In this document: positions 38,942-48,133 of the stretch, piece after piece
Layout: every line of letters begins with the position of its first letter
Numbering within the stretch: the stretch's first letter is position 1
DNA from: Pantoea sp. Cy-639
Lineage (GTDB): Bacteria; Pseudomonadota; Gammaproteobacteria; Pseudomonadales; Pseudomonadaceae
Length of the DNA stretch: 64,000 bases
Direction: 5' to 3'
NCBI RefSeq assembly: GCF_011752525.1
Contig: NZ_VWXI01000012.1
Coordinates: 124,001-188,000 of the forward strand
Notes under the pieces: model-generated
Database searches by the model: none
The model's input: only the letters and a program-made list of their open reading frames with translations
What the model was told of the DNA's origin: nothing
Program-made: the position numbers and the translations under genes

Positions 38942-40225
38942 TCAGGCGTCGGGGGCAGCCTTGGCTTGCGGCTCGCTGTTCTCGTAGATCAGCAGCGGCT
39001 GCGAAGTCCCTTCGATGACGCTCTCGTCGATGACCACCTTGCTGACTTCCTTCTGCGAAGGAATTTCGTACATGGTATCGAGCAGCACGCCCTCGAGGAT
39101 CGAACGCAGGCCACGGGCACCGGTTTTGCGCTCCAGGGCCTTGCGGGCAACGGCCTTGAGCGCATCGCTGCGGAACTCGAGGTCGACGTTTTCCATCTCG
39201 AACAGCTTGGCGTATTGCTTGGTCAGCGCATTCTTCGGCTCGGTGAGGATCTGCATCAGTGCAGCCTCGTCCAACTCGTCCAGAGTCGCCAGGACCGGCA
39301 GACGGCCGACGAACTCGGGAATGAGGCCGAACTTGACCAGATCGTCCGGCTCGACTTCACGCAGCGACTCGCCGACTTTCTTGCCTTCTTCCTTACTGCG
39401 CACTTCAGCACCGAAACCGATGCCACCCTTGGTGGAACGGTTCTGGATGACCTTTTCCAGGCCAGAGAAGGCGCCACCGCAGATGAACAGGATATTGCGG
39501 GTATCGACCTGCAGGAACTCCTGTTGCGGGTGCTTGCGACCGCCTTGCGGCGGAACCGAGGCCACGGTGCCTTCGATCAGCTTCAGCAGCGCCTGCTGCA
39601 CGCCCTCGCCCGAGACGTCACGGGTGATGGACGGGTTGTCCGACTTGCGCGAGATCTTGTCGATTTCATCGATGTAGACGATGCCCATCTGGGCCTTTTC
39701 CACGTCGTAGTCGCACTTCTGCAGCAGTTTCTGAATGATGTTCTCGACGTCCTCACCCACATAACCGGCTTCGGTCAGGGTGGTGGCGTCGGCGATGGTG
39801 AACGGTACATTCAACAGGCGTGCAAGGGTTTCGGCAAGCAGGGTCTTGCCCGAGCCGGTAGGCCCGATCAGCAGGATGTTGCTCTTGCCGAGTTCGACTT
39901 CGTCGCCCTTCTTGTCACGCTGGTTCAGGCGCTTGTAGTGGTTGTACACCGCTACGGAGAGCACCTTCTTGGCGCGTTCCTGACCAATGACGTACTGGTC
40001 CAGGATTCCGCTGATTTCTTTCGGCGAGGGTAGTTTGTGCGCGCTGCTCTCGGCCTGGGCTTCCTGCACCTCCTCACGGATGATGTCATTGCACAGGTCG
40101 ACGCACTCGTCGCAGATAAATACCGAGGGGCCGGCAATCAACTTGCGCACTTCGTGCTGGCTTTTGCCGCAGAAGGAGCAATAGAGCAATTTGCCGTTGT
40201 CCTCGCCGTTACGGGTGTCAGTCAT
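38942..40225 (-). CDS. clpX: ATP-dependent Clp protease ATP-binding subunit ClpX
   Basis: AAA+ unfoldase that feeds substrates to ClpP. The 427-residue protein has the N-terminal zinc-binding domain (CSFCGKSQ and ICDECVDLC), Walker [13 protein letters not shown], Walker [12 protein letters not shown], a sensor-2 region ([12 protein letters not shown]) and the ClpP-contact loop segment IGFGAEV. I start at [12 protein letters not shown], the family start, not the ATG 15 codons upstream. It follows clpP after 108 bp that include a GC-rich hairpin. Confidence 0.97.
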   Translation of the reverse strand: MTDTRNGEDNGKLLYCSFCGKSQHEVRKLIAGPSVFICDECVDLCNDIIREEVQEAQAESSAHKLPSPKEISGILDQYVIGQERAKKVLSVAVYNHYKRLNQRDKKGDEVELGKSNILLIGPTGSGKTLLAETLARLLNVPFTIADATTLTEAGYVGEDVENIIQKLLQKCDYDVEKAQMGIVYIDEIDKISRKSDNPSITRDVSGEGVQQALLKLIEGTVASVPPQGGRKHPQQEFLQVDTRNILFICGGAFSGLEKVIQNRSTKGGIGFGAEVRSKEEGKKVGESLREVEPDDLVKFGLIPEFVGRLPVLATLDELDEAALMQILTEPKNALTKQYAKLFEMENVDLEFRSDALKAVARKALERKTGARGLRSILEGVLLDTMYEIPSQKEVSKVVIDESVIEGTSQPLLIYENSEPQAKAAPDA

Positions 40226-40290
40226 TCGATCGATCCAATCCGGTAGGCTTGAAACACAAGATGAAGGCAATCGCAGGCTTTTTCAAGTCC

Positions 40291-40319
40291 GCGGGCGGGC
40301 GCAATCCGCGCCCGCCCGC
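40291..40319. repeat. GC-rich hairpin between clpP and clpX
   Basis: A perfect 12-bp stem GCGGGCGGGCGC/GCGCCCGCCCGC with a 5-base loop in the clpP-clpX gap. No T-run; it could lower readthrough from clpP to clpX or protect the clpP mRNA. Confidence 0.65.
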
Positions 40320-40333
40320 TCTGGCGCATTGCT

Positions 40334-40975
40334 TCAGGATGCCAGTTGCCGCTTGTCGTAGACCGAGTCGATCAGGCCGTACTCGGCCGCGCGCTGGGCG
40401 CTCATGAAGTTGTCACGCTCGGTATCGCGCTTGATGGTCTCGAGGTCCTGGCCGGTGTGGTGGGCCAACAGCTCGTTCAGGCGCGCCTTGATGTTGAGGA
40501 TTTCCTGGGCATGGATCTCGATATCGGTCGCCTGGCCCTGGAAGCCGCCGAGCGGCTGGTGAATCATCACGCGCGAGTTCGGCAGGCAGTGACGCTTGCC
40601 AGCGGCACCAGCCGCCAGCAGGAAGGCGCCCATGCTGCAGGCCTGACCGATACAGATGGTCGAGACGTCCGGCTTGATGAACTGCATGGTGTCGTAGATC
40701 GACATGCCGGCGGTTACCGAACCACCCGGCGAGTTGATGTACAGATGGATATCCTTGTCCGGGTTTTCCGCTTCAAGGAACAGCAGCTGCGCCACCACCA
40801 GGTTGGCCATGTAGTCTTCTACGGGGCCGACCAGGAAGATCACGCGCTCCTTCAGGAGGCGCGAATAGATGTCGTAGGCACGTTCGCCACGGGCGGACTG
40901 CTCGATAACCATCGGGACCAGGCCGCCCGCGGCCTGGATGTCAGAGCTCTGCTGAATATAAGAATTGCGGGACAT
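40334..40975 (-). CDS. clpP: ATP-dependent Clp protease proteolytic subunit ClpP
   Basis: Barrel-forming serine protease that degrades substrates unfolded by ClpX or ClpA. The 213-residue protein has catalytic Ser114 in [11 protein letters not shown], His139 in [10 protein letters not shown] and the Asp region [10 protein letters not shown]. It has a short propeptide ([17 protein letters not shown]) ahead of the mature N-terminus typical of ClpP. It lies between tig and clpX; the tig-clpP gap contains a hairpin, so clpP may use its own promoter as well. Confidence 0.97.
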   Translation of the reverse strand: MSRNSYIQQSSDIQAAGGLVPMVIEQSARGERAYDIYSRLLKERVIFLVGPVEDYMANLVVAQLLFLEAENPDKDIHLYINSPGGSVTAGMSIYDTMQFIKPDVSTICIGQACSMGAFLLAAGAAGKRHCLPNSRVMIHQPLGGFQGQATDIEIHAQEILNIKARLNELLAHHTGQDLETIKRDTERDNFMSAQRAAEYGLIDSVYDKRQLAS

Positions 40976-41014
40976 GTCCTGCACTCACTCCCAAATAGTC
41001 ATGGCTTGAATACG

Positions 41015-41043
41015 CACAAGCCAGCTCGAAGGCTGGCTTGTGG
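41015..41043. terminator. Hairpin after tig
   Basis: CACAAGCCAGC-(6-base loop)-GCTGGCTTGTG, a perfect 11-bp stem in the tig-clpP gap. It lacks a long T-run, so it may attenuate rather than end the tig transcript. Confidence 0.6.
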
Positions 41044-41066
41044 GGGTTTCCTACGAGAGAAGCCTG

Positions 41067-42377
41067 TTACTCAGCGGCAGGTGCCTGTGCTGGCTTGACA
41101 GCTTCTTCGTACGAGACCGACTTGTCGGTCACAGTCGCTTTCTGGAGGACAGTATCTACAACTTGTTCTTCCAGTACAACCGAGCGAACTTCGTTCAGTT
41201 GCTGGTCGTTCTTGTAGTACCAGGCGATGACCTGTTCAGGCTCCTGGTAAGCCGAGGCCATTTCCTCGATCACTTCGCGAACCTTGGCTTCGTCCGGCTT
41301 CAGGTCGAACTGCTTGACCACTTCGGCGACGATCAGACCCAGGACCACGCGACGCTTGGCCTGCTCTTCGAACAGCTCGGCTGGCAGTTGATCAGGCTTG
41401 ATGTTGCCGCCGAACTGCTGAACGGCCTGCACGCGCAGACGGTTGACTTCGTTTTCCAGCAGGGCTTTCGGCACTTCGATCGGGTTGGCGGCCAGCAGAC
41501 CGTCCATGACTTGGTTCTTGACCTTGGCCTTGATCGCCTGGCGCAGCTCACGCTCCATGTTCTTGCGAACTTCGGCGCGGAAGCCTTCCAGGGTCGACTC
41601 CTTGATGCCGAACTGGGCGAAGAAGGCTTCGTTCAGCTCTGGCAGCACAGGCGCCGAAACGCTGTTGACGGTGATGGTGAACTCGGCAGCCTTGCCGGCC
41701 AGGTCGAGGTTCTGATAATCCTCGGGGAAGGTCACGTTGACCACGCGCTCTTCGCCCGCCTTGGCGCCAACCAGGCCGTCTTCGAAGCCCGGGATCATGC
41801 GGCCGGAGCCCAGTACCAGCTGGGTGCCCTTGGCCGAACCGCCAGCGAAGGCCTCACCGTCGATCTTGCCGACGAAGTCGATGTTGACCTGGTCGTCATT
41901 GGCCGCGGCGCGCTCGACAGCTTCGAAGCGGGTGTTCTGCTTGCGCAGGACTTCCAGCATGTTGTCCAGGTCGGCGTCAGCCACTTCGGCGCTCAGGCGC
42001 TCGACAGCGATCGACTCGAAACCGGCAACGGTGAACTCAGGGAAGACTTCGAAGATAGCGACGAACTCGAGGTCCTTGCCCTTCTCGAACGACTTGGGCT
42101 CGACGGCCGGGGCGCCGGCCGGGTTCAGCTTCTGCTCGACGATGGCTTCATAGAAGGAAGCCTGGACCAGGTCGCCGAAGGCTTCCTGACGGGCGTCGGC
42201 TTCGAAACGCTGACGGATCACGCTCATTGGCACCTTGCCTGGGCGGAAGCCGGCAACCTTGGCGCGTTTGGCAGTCTGTTGCAGACGCTTGTTGACTTCG
42301 TTCTCGACGCGCTCGGCCGGAACGGCGATGGTCATGCGGCGCTCGAGAGCGGAAGTGTTTTCAACAGAAACTTGCAT
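41067..42377 (-). CDS. tig: Trigger factor
   Basis: Ribosome-associated chaperone and peptidyl-prolyl isomerase that meets nascent chains. The 436-residue protein starts [15 protein letters not shown] and carries the ribosome-binding signature [16 protein letters not shown] near residue 45, an FKBP domain ([19 protein letters not shown], about 160-245) and the C-terminal helical arms. I use the family start at 42377 rather than 27 codons upstream. It heads the tig-clpP-clpX series. Confidence 0.97.
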   Translation of the reverse strand: MQVSVENTSALERRMTIAVPAERVENEVNKRLQQTAKRAKVAGFRPGKVPMSVIRQRFEADARQEAFGDLVQASFYEAIVEQKLNPAGAPAVEPKSFEKGKDLEFVAIFEVFPEFTVAGFESIAVERLSAEVADADLDNMLEVLRKQNTRFEAVERAAANDDQVNIDFVGKIDGEAFAGGSAKGTQLVLGSGRMIPGFEDGLVGAKAGEERVVNVTFPEDYQNLDLAGKAAEFTITVNSVSAPVLPELNEAFFAQFGIKESTLEGFRAEVRKNMERELRQAIKAKVKNQVMDGLLAANPIEVPKALLENEVNRLRVQAVQQFGGNIKPDQLPAELFEEQAKRRVVLGLIVAEVVKQFDLKPDEAKVREVIEEMASAYQEPEQVIAWYYKNDQQLNEVRSVVLEEQVVDTVLQKATVTDKSVSYEEAVKPAQAPAAE

Positions 42378-42624
42378 GGATATTCCTCGTTGCACAGACG
42401 TTAGCCGGCGATAGCCCGACTCCAGAATCAAGGGCAAGCATTCTAGTGACTCGCGCACCAGAAGTCACCCCACCCGGGAGGTCGGCGATCGACACCGGTC
42501 GATTTCATTGAAAGGCCCGCCCTGCGCGGGATCGAGCCCATGTCATCAGCGACCATGCGACACCCCTGGCGGCGCGTGGCGGTAAAACCTTGTCAAACAA
42601 CCAGCAAGAAGACCGCACCCTTTT

Positions 42625-42924
42625 TTATTGCGGATCGATCTCGTTGAACTGGCAGTACTCTTCCCACTCCATCCCCAGTGCCTCGGCGACCTCGCGATGA
42701 GTCTCCAAGCGCATGGCCTGCAACTGCTCGGGCGACTCGGCGATCAACTGCAACGCATACTCCCAAGGCTCGACACCCTGCTCCTGCGCCGCATCCTCGA
42801 ACGCCCACTCGATCTGCTGCGCCTGCTCCCGCGCACCCAGATCACGGATCTCCTCGAGCATCTGCGGATTGATTTCGGCGAATCGTTGCAGCGCCAGGGC
42901 CTGGCGCGCCTCTTTTGCAATCAT
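42625..42924 (-). CDS. Small conserved protein (DUF6388-like)
   Basis: A 99-residue acidic helical protein beginning MIAKEARQALALQRFAEINP and ending EEYCQFNEIDPQ. I think it belongs to the DUF6388 group of small Pseudomonas proteins, but that rests on memory of its pattern (QQIEWAFEDAAQEQGVEPWE). No function is known. ATG 42924 has AAGAGCACAC upstream, a weak site. It lies between tig and the tRNA cluster, on the same strand as both. Confidence 0.7.
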   Translation of the reverse strand: MIAKEARQALALQRFAEINPQMLEEIRDLGAREQAQQIEWAFEDAAQEQGVEPWEYALQLIAESPEQLQAMRLETHREVAEALGMEWEEYCQFNEIDPQ

Positions 42925-43034
42925 GTGTGCTCTTCCTCTACCGGCACGCTGCGCCGGATGCTCAACCGGCTGAAATCTATCAGCTTTTATTGCACCACCA
43001 CCAGAGGCCGCCATTACCGGGCGACAGAAACGAC

Positions 43035-43067
43035 AAAGGCGCCAGATCTTGCGATCATGGCGCCTTT
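43035..43067 (-). terminator. Terminator of the tRNA operon
   Basis: AAAGGCGCC/GGCGCCTTT stem nine bases after the 3' end of the last tRNA-His, followed on the minus strand by TTTGTCGTTTC. A diverged copy follows the other tRNA-His gene. Confidence 0.75.
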
Positions 43068-43075
43068 GAAAAAGA

Positions 43076-43151
43076 TGGGGTGGACGATGGGAATCGAACC
43101 CACGACAACTGGAATCACAATCCAGCGCTCTACCAACTGAGCTACGCCCAC
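43076..43151 (-). tRNA. tRNA-His (GTG), copy 2
   Basis: Full cloverleaf with acceptor GTGGGCG/CGTCCAC, anticodon arm CTGGA-TTGTGAT-TCCAG (anticodon GTG) and encoded CCA. The base before +1 is G (43152), supplying the G-1 required by histidyl-tRNA synthetase, and the discriminator is C. Identical to the copy at 43338. Last tRNA of the Arg-His-Leu-His cluster. Confidence 0.95.
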
Positions 43152-43196
43152 CATTGAAGCAGTGTTGCGGTACCAACATTGAAACTTACAGAAGCA

Positions 43197-43281
43197 TGGT
43201 GCGGACGAAGAGACTCGAACTCTTACAGCTTGCGCCGCTGGAACCTAAATCCAGTGTGTCTACCAATTTCACCACGTCCGC
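43197..43281 (-). tRNA. tRNA-Leu (TAG)
   Basis: An 85-base class II tRNA with a long variable arm, acceptor GCGGACG/CGTCCGC, discriminator A and encoded CCA. Anticodon loop TTTAGGT gives anticodon TAG, reading CUN (mainly CUA) codons. Sits between the two tRNA-His copies. Confidence 0.95.
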
Positions 43282-43296
43282 ATGCAACTCAAAAAC

Positions 43297-43326
43297 AAAG
43301 GCGCCGGATCATACAATCAAGGCGCC
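43297..43326 (-). terminator. Diverged terminator-like hairpin after tRNA-His copy 1
   Basis: GGCGCC at 43321-43326 and 43300-43305 pair; on the minus strand a T-rich tail (TTTGTTTTTGAG) follows. It is a weakened copy of the hairpin that ends the cluster, consistent with duplication of a tRNA-His plus terminator unit. Confidence 0.55.
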
Positions 43327-43337
43327 CCTGAAAAATC

Positions 43338-43413
43338 TGGGGTGGACGATGGGAATCGAACCCACGACAACTGGAATCACAATCCAGCGCTCTACCAACT
43401 GAGCTACGCCCAC
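43338..43413 (-). tRNA. tRNA-His (GTG), copy 1
   Basis: Identical in the mature part to the tRNA-His at 43076-43151: same acceptor stem, GTG anticodon, C discriminator, G-1 and encoded CCA. Second gene of the cluster, 38 bp after tRNA-Arg. Confidence 0.95.
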
Positions 43414-43451
43414 CATAGTGCGGTACTACCGATTACTTGCCCAGGCCTTAA

Positions 43452-43528
43452 TGGCGCACCCGGCAGGACTCGAACCTGCGACCATCCGCTTAGAAGGCGG
43501 ATGCTCTATCCAGCTGAGCTACGGGCGC
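43452..43528 (-). tRNA. tRNA-Arg (TCT)
   Basis: A 77-base tRNA with acceptor GCGCCCG/CGGGTGC, anticodon arm TCCGC-CTTCTAA-GCGGA (anticodon TCT, reading AGA/AGG) and encoded CCA. First gene of the Arg-His-Leu-His cluster; its 5' end faces folD. Confidence 0.95.
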
Positions 43529-43779
43529 TTAAGCTTCCAGCCGACCAAAGAAGCGAAACGCTTGCCTTGCCCGACATTGCCAACCCGTGCCAGGCAGTGC
43601 CCGACAAGTGCGGCGAATCTTATAGACGGCCCCATTAGCCGTCAACACCTTTCTCAAAAAAATTTAATTTATTGAAGGGCTTAGGGAATTTGCCCGACCA
43701 CCCGCCTTTGCCCTTGGGCCAGGTCGTGCGAGAATGCCGCTTCTTATATGTTCCCTTCTCGATGGTTAATCACGCGTCT

Positions 43780-44634
43780 ATGACTGCACACCTTATCGAT
43801 GGCAAGGCGATCGCCGCCAACCTGCGCCAGCAGATCGCCCAACGTGTCGCCGAGCGCCGCCAGCAAGGCCTGCGCACGCCTGGCCTGGCGGTGATCCTGG
43901 TCGGCACCGACCCGGCCTCCCAAGTCTATGTCTCGCACAAGCGCAAGGACTGCGAAGAGGTCGGCTTCATTTCCCAGGCGTTCGACCTGCCCAGCGATAC
44001 CACGCAGCAAGCCCTGACCGACCTGATCGACCGCCTCAACGACGACCCGGCTGTCGATGGCATCCTGCTGCAGTTGCCGCTGCCGGCGCACCTGGACGCC
44101 TCGCTGCTGCTCGAGCGCATCCGCCCGGACAAGGACGTCGACGGCTTCCACCCCTACAACATCGGGCGCCTCGCCCAGCGCATCCCGTTGCTGCGCCCGT
44201 GCACCCCGAAGGGCATCATGACCCTGCTGGAAAGTACCGGCCAGGACCTGTACGGCATGAACGCGGTGATCGTCGGCGCCTCCAATATCGTCGGCCGCCC
44301 CATGGCCATGGAGTTGCTGCTGGCCGGCTGCACCGTCACCGTCTGCCACCGCTTCACCAAGGACCTTGCCGGTCATGTCGGCCGCGCCGACCTGGTGGTG
44401 GTCGCCGCCGGCAAGCCAGGCCTGGTCAAGGGTGAATGGATCAAGGAAGGCGCCATCGTCATCGACGTCGGCATCAACCGCCAGGACGACGGCAAGCTGG
44501 TCGGCGACGTGGTCTACGAGACCGCCCTGCCCCGCGCCGGCTGGATCACCCCGGTACCCGGCGGGGTCGGCCCGATGACCCGCGCCTGCCTGCTGGAAAA
44601 TACCTTGTATGCAGCGGAAGAACTGCACAAGTAA
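43780..44634 (+). CDS. folD: Bifunctional methylenetetrahydrofolate dehydrogenase / methenyltetrahydrofolate cyclohydrolase
   Basis: Interconverts one-carbon folates, linking 5,10-methylene- and 10-formyl-tetrahydrofolate in the cytosol. The 284-residue protein has the catalytic Lys in [25 protein letters not shown], the [14 protein letters not shown] segment and the NADP loop [16 protein letters not shown], then [14 protein letters not shown] start at [15 protein letters not shown]. It is divergent from the tRNA cluster and has its own terminator. Confidence 0.97.
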   Translation: MTAHLIDGKAIAANLRQQIAQRVAERRQQGLRTPGLAVILVGTDPASQVYVSHKRKDCEEVGFISQAFDLPSDTTQQALTDLIDRLNDDPAVDGILLQLPLPAHLDASLLLERIRPDKDVDGFHPYNIGRLAQRIPLLRPCTPKGIMTLLESTGQDLYGMNAVIVGASNIVGRPMAMELLLAGCTVTVCHRFTKDLAGHVGRADLVVVAAGKPGLVKGEWIKEGAIVIDVGINRQDDGKLVGDVVYETALPRAGWITPVPGGVGPMTRACLLENTLYAAEELHK

Positions 44635-44654
44635 GTTGCTCCGGCAATGAATGG

Positions 44655-44681
44655 AACGGCGCCCCTCGAGGCGCCGTTTCT
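44655..44681 (+). terminator. Rho-independent-like terminator of folD
   Basis: AACGGCGCC/GGCGCCGTT, a 9-bp stem followed by TTCTGTTTG, 20 bp after the folD stop. Confidence 0.8.
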
Positions 44682-44837
44682 GTTTGCATGCCAGGATTTC
44701 GCGGGAGCGGGCTTGCTCCAGGCTGAATGGTTGCGCCATATCGCGAGACAAGCCAGCCCCATGCACATGCAGCACCGTGCACCCGCCTCGAAGACAGGAT
44801 GATCTTCTGCGTCGATCGCATCATCTTTGAGCCATGG

Positions 44838-44852
44838 CAGCCGATTCGGCTG
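44838..44852. promoter_or_regulatory. 15-bp palindrome upstream of the ctlX operon
   Basis: CAGCCGATTCGGCTG has perfect 7-bp arms around a central T and lies 112 bp before the ctlX start. It is a candidate site for the Lrp-type regulator encoded at the end of the operon, though it does not match an Lrp consensus closely. Confidence 0.4.
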
Positions 44853-44964
44853 ATAGCCACCCAGTTTCAGCTGGTTCCGGCTGCCGCTGATTCGCGCTTC
44901 AGCCGGGATTTCCCCGCGATCCCCTCGACAATGGTCACACAGCCCACCCGTGGATGCGTGCCCA

Positions 44965-45882
44965 ATGCAAACAACAAATACCGTCCTCATGATTCGCCCG
45001 GCGCGGTTCGCCTTCAACCCGGACACCGCCGTCAACAACCGTTTCCAACAGCCGCCACTGGACCCACAAGCCGCCAGCGAGAAGGCCCTGGAGGAGTTCG
45101 ACGACTACGTCGACAGCCTGCGCCGGCACGGCGTCGAGGTGCTGGTGGTGCAGGATACCCCCGAGCCCCATACCCCCGATTCGATCTTCCCCAACAACTG
45201 GTGGAGCAGCCACGCCGACGGCAGCCTGGTGCTCTACCCAATGGAAGGCCAGAACCGCCGTCTCGAACGCAGCAAGGGCGTGCTGCAGGTCCTGGAGGAG
45301 CGCTTTGCCATCCAGCGCACCATCGACCTGAGCCCGCTGGAACAGCAGAATCTGTTCCTCGAAGGCACCGGCAGCATGGTTCTGGACCGCGAGCACCGGA
45401 TCAGCTACGCCTGCCACTCCGGGCGCACCCACGAGCAGGCCCTGCGCCAGTTCGCCGAACGTCTCGACTACCGCCTGTGCCTGTTCCACGCAGTCGACCG
45501 CCAGCAGGCGCCGATCTACCACAGCAACGTGATGATGAACGTCGGCCGCCAGCTCGCCGTGGCCTGCCTCGACGCCCTGCCCCACGCCGACGAACGCCAC
45601 GCCCTGGAGCACTCGCTGCGCGATACCGGCAAGCAGGTCCTGGCCCTGGGTCACGCTCAGCTTGAGCGTTTCGCCGGCAACATGCTCGAGGTCCACGACC
45701 GCGACGGCCGCTCGCTGCTGGTGATGTCGCGCAGCGCCTGGAACGCGCTCGACCAGCGGCAACGCCAGCAGGTCGAGCGCCATAGCCGGCCACTGGTGGT
45801 CAACATCGACCACATCGAACGCATTGGCGGCGGCAGCGCCCGCTGCATGCTCGCCGAAGTCCACCTGCCCTCGCGCCACTGA
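44965..45882 (+). CDS. Citrulline-utilisation hydrolase CtlX-like (amidinotransferase fold)
   Basis: A 305-residue member of the guanidino-group-modifying enzyme superfamily, close to the CtlX family by its start (MQTTNTVLMIRPARFAFN, then NNRFQ). The expected reaction is hydrolysis of citrulline to ornithine, CO2 and ammonia; an arginine-deiminase-like or methylarginine substrate cannot be excluded. Likely catalytic residues: Asp in TPDSIFPNNW, His in IYHSNVMMNVG and nucleophile Cys294 in GGSARCMLAE. ATG 44965 lacks a strong ribosome site. It is 19 bp upstream of the ornithine cyclodeaminase gene, which would consume its product. Confidence 0.82.
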   Translation: MQTTNTVLMIRPARFAFNPDTAVNNRFQQPPLDPQAASEKALEEFDDYVDSLRRHGVEVLVVQDTPEPHTPDSIFPNNWWSSHADGSLVLYPMEGQNRRLERSKGVLQVLEERFAIQRTIDLSPLEQQNLFLEGTGSMVLDREHRISYACHSGRTHEQALRQFAERLDYRLCLFHAVDRQQAPIYHSNVMMNVGRQLAVACLDALPHADERHALEHSLRDTGKQVLALGHAQLERFAGNMLEVHDRDGRSLLVMSRSAWNALDQRQRQQVERHSRPLVVNIDHIERIGGGSARCMLAEVHLPSRH

Positions 45883-45901
45883 CTTGAAAAGGAGAATCAC
45901 C

Positions 45902-46948
45902 ATGACCCGCTACATCGACGTGCAGGACCTCGCCCGCCTGGTCAACCGCAAGGGCCTGGCCACCTGCCTGGAAGAGATGGCCGAGTACATCCGCCAGGAC
46001 TACCTGCGCTGGCACGACTTCGAGAAGTGCGCCCGCCTGGCCAACCACTCCCCGGATGGCGTGATCGAACTGATGCCGGTATCCGACGCCAACCTCTACG
46101 CCTTCAAGTACGTCAACGGACACCCGAAGAACACCCAGGCCGGCCTGCTCACGGTGATGGCCTTCGGCGCTCTGGGTGACGTCGACACTGGCGCGCCGAT
46201 GCTGCTCAGCGAAATGACCCTGACCACCGCGATCCGCACCGCGGCCACGTCGGCCCTGGCCGCCCGCTACCTGGCGCGCAAGGACAGCAAACGCATGGCG
46301 CTGATCGGCAACGGCTCGCAGAGCGAATTCCAGGCCATCGCCTTCCACACCCTGCTGGGCATCGAAGAGATCCGCCTGTTCGACATCGACCGCCGGGCCT
46401 GCGAGAAACTCGCGGCCAACCTGGCCGGCTACCCGCAGTTGAAGCTGGTCATCGCCGACTCCGTCGCTGCCGCGGTACGTGGCGCCGACATCGTCACCAC
46501 GGTCACCGCCGACAAAGCCTACGCCACCATCCTCACCCCGGAGATGATCGAACCGGGGATGCACCTGAATGCCGTCGGTGGCGACTGCCCGGGCAAGACC
46601 GAACTGCACCGCGACATCGTCGAGCGCGCACGGGTAATCGTCGAGTATGAGCCGCAGAGCCGTATCGAGGGCGAGATCCAGCAGATGCCCGCCGACTCGC
46701 CGACCACCGAGTTCTGGCAAGTGGTCGAGGGGCGCGCGACAGGTCGGGAAAGCGCGTCGCAGGTGACCCTGTTCGACTCGGTCGGCTTCGCCCTGGAGGA
46801 CTACTCCGCACTGCGTTACGTGCTGGACGTGGCCAAGACGCTGGAGATAGGGCATGACATCGCCCTGGTGCCGGACCTCAAGAACCCGAAGGACTTGTTC
46901 GCCTTGCTGCGGCCAGCCCCGGCCAAGGTCAAGGCCGACGCAGCCTGA
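45902..46948 (+). CDS. Ornithine cyclodeaminase
   Basis: Converts L-ornithine to L-proline and ammonia using bound NAD. The 348-residue protein has the mu-crystallin/OCD fold: substrate-site segment MPVSDANLYAFKYVNGHP, LLSEMTLTTAIRTAATSALA and the dinucleotide motif MALIGNGSQSEFQA. The longer, proteobacterial OCD form with DCPGKTELH (catalytic Asp region) is recognisable. ATG 45902 follows AAGGAGAATC. It lies directly downstream of the CtlX-like gene and upstream of a basic amino acid ABC importer. Confidence 0.92.
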   Translation: MTRYIDVQDLARLVNRKGLATCLEEMAEYIRQDYLRWHDFEKCARLANHSPDGVIELMPVSDANLYAFKYVNGHPKNTQAGLLTVMAFGALGDVDTGAPMLLSEMTLTTAIRTAATSALAARYLARKDSKRMALIGNGSQSEFQAIAFHTLLGIEEIRLFDIDRRACEKLAANLAGYPQLKLVIADSVAAAVRGADIVTTVTADKAYATILTPEMIEPGMHLNAVGGDCPGKTELHRDIVERARVIVEYEPQSRIEGEIQQMPADSPTTEFWQVVEGRATGRESASQVTLFDSVGFALEDYSALRYVLDVAKTLEIGHDIALVPDLKNPKDLFALLRPAPAKVKADAA

Positions 46949-47258
46949 TGATCGCTTGCCGGCGAGCACCGATACGGCCGGTGTCATTCACCGCGCTGCC
47001 GGGCTCGCCGGCACGGATACGGATGCGACGGCCGGAGGACTGACCGAAACCGCTGTCGCACATCCATAAATCTTTGTCGGAACAGCCGTTTCGGCTGCCG
47101 CATTCCCTTTAACAGCAGAATCCGACACCCAGCGCGCTAGCAAACGACACAAAAAACCCGTCTATCTCGCGCATCCTGAGCCCGACCCATGAGTCACGGC
47201 CGAACCTACGAAGCCTCATCGCCCTACTACCAATAACAACACCCAGGGACCCAAGACC
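46949..47258. other. 310-bp intergenic region between ornithine cyclodeaminase and the ABC importer
   Basis: The first 65 bp hold an 11-bp inverted repeat (REP-like). The rest shows no protein-like reading frame; the AT-richer last 190 bp (many AACAGC, AAAAACCC and ACAACA stretches) may hold a promoter for the importer genes. Confidence 0.6.
46957..47013. repeat. REP-like inverted repeat after the cyclodeaminase gene
   Basis: TGCCGGCGAGC and its exact reverse complement GCTCGCCGGCA are 35 bases apart, starting 9 bp after the stop codon. The GCCGGCGAGC core is typical of P. putida-group intergenic repeats. It may stabilise or end the ctlX-ocd transcript. Confidence 0.7.
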
Positions 47259-48041
47259 ATGCCCTCCATGCGAAAACACCTCGGCGTGCTGCTGTTCTCG
47301 TTGTGTGCCACCAGTGTCACCCAGGCCAAGGAGTGGACCGAGATCCGCTTCGGCGTCTACCCCGAATACCCCCCCTTCGAATCCGTCGCCGCCGATGGCA
47401 GCCTGCAAGGCTTCGACATCGACCTGGGCAACGCCATCTGCGCCAAGCTGCAGGTCAAGTGCACCTGGGTGCACAACGAGTTCGACGGGATGATCCCGGC
47501 ACTGCGCGCCCGCAAGTTCGACGCCATCATGTCGTCGATGGCGGCCACTCCGGCACGCCTGAAGCAGATCGACTTCAGCAACCGCCTGTTCCTCAGCCCG
47601 ACCGCGGTGATCGTGCGCAAGTCGGCTGATTTCGGCGACACCGTCGAGTCGCTCAAGGGCAAGCAGGTCGGCGTGCTGCAAGGCTCGCTGCAGGAAGCCT
47701 ACGCCCGCGCCGTCCTGACGCCGCTGGGCGTCCAGGTCAAGGCCTACCAGGCCCAGGACCAGAACTACGCCGACCTGATGAACGGCCGCCTCGACGCCAC
47801 GCTCACCGACAAGCTCGAAGCCCAGCTGAACTTCCTGTCCAAGCCCGAAGGCGCCGAGTTCCGCAGTGGCCCGGCGATCAAGGACCCGACCTTGCCGCTG
47901 GACATCGCCATGGGGCTGCGCAAGACCGACCCTGAGCTCAAGGCCCTGCTCGACAAAGGCATCGCCATGCTCCATGCCGACGGGACCTATGCCCAGATCC
48001 AGAAGAAGTACGTCGGCGACGCGGACCTCTACAACGAATGA
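47259..48041 (+). CDS. ABC transporter substrate-binding protein, basic amino acid type (HisJ/ArgT-like)
   Basis: A 260-residue periplasmic binding protein. A signal peptide (HLGVLLFSLCATSVTQA) is followed by the SBP family 3 fold: IRFGVYPEYPPFESVAADG, QGFDIDLGNAICAKL, KFDAIMSSMAATPARLKQID and KPEGAEFRSGPAI. These match lysine/arginine/ornithine/histidine binders; ornithine, arginine or citrulline fit the context. It begins the importer part of the cluster and is followed by two permeases and an ATPase. Confidence 0.92.
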   Translation: MPSMRKHLGVLLFSLCATSVTQAKEWTEIRFGVYPEYPPFESVAADGSLQGFDIDLGNAICAKLQVKCTWVHNEFDGMIPALRARKFDAIMSSMAATPARLKQIDFSNRLFLSPTAVIVRKSADFGDTVESLKGKQVGVLQGSLQEAYARAVLTPLGVQVKAYQAQDQNYADLMNGRLDATLTDKLEAQLNFLSKPEGAEFRSGPAIKDPTLPLDIAMGLRKTDPELKALLDKGIAMLHADGTYAQIQKKYVGDADLYNE

Positions 48042-48133
48042 GTCACCGCCCCTGATCGCGGCACCCGCAGCACCCACCCGCCACCTGCAAGGTGCGGGTG
48101 GGCCCGCGAATCACCTATCGCGAGAACTCCGTC

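Larger units (their letters stand above)
44635..44964. other. 330-bp intergenic region between folD and ctlX
   Basis: It holds the folD terminator (44655-44681), a degenerate REP-like stretch near 44698-44760 (GCGGGAGCGGGCTTGCTCC and CGCGAGACAAGCC), and a 15-bp palindrome at 44838-44852. No ORF here has protein-like composition. The promoter of the ctlX operon should lie in the last 120 bp. Confidence 0.65.

Noticed and set aside
42625..43179. 184-codon reading that extends the small DUF6388-like gene through a tRNA-His
   Set aside because: The upstream part covers the tRNA gene and its terminator; the start at 42924 is the only one outside RNA genes.
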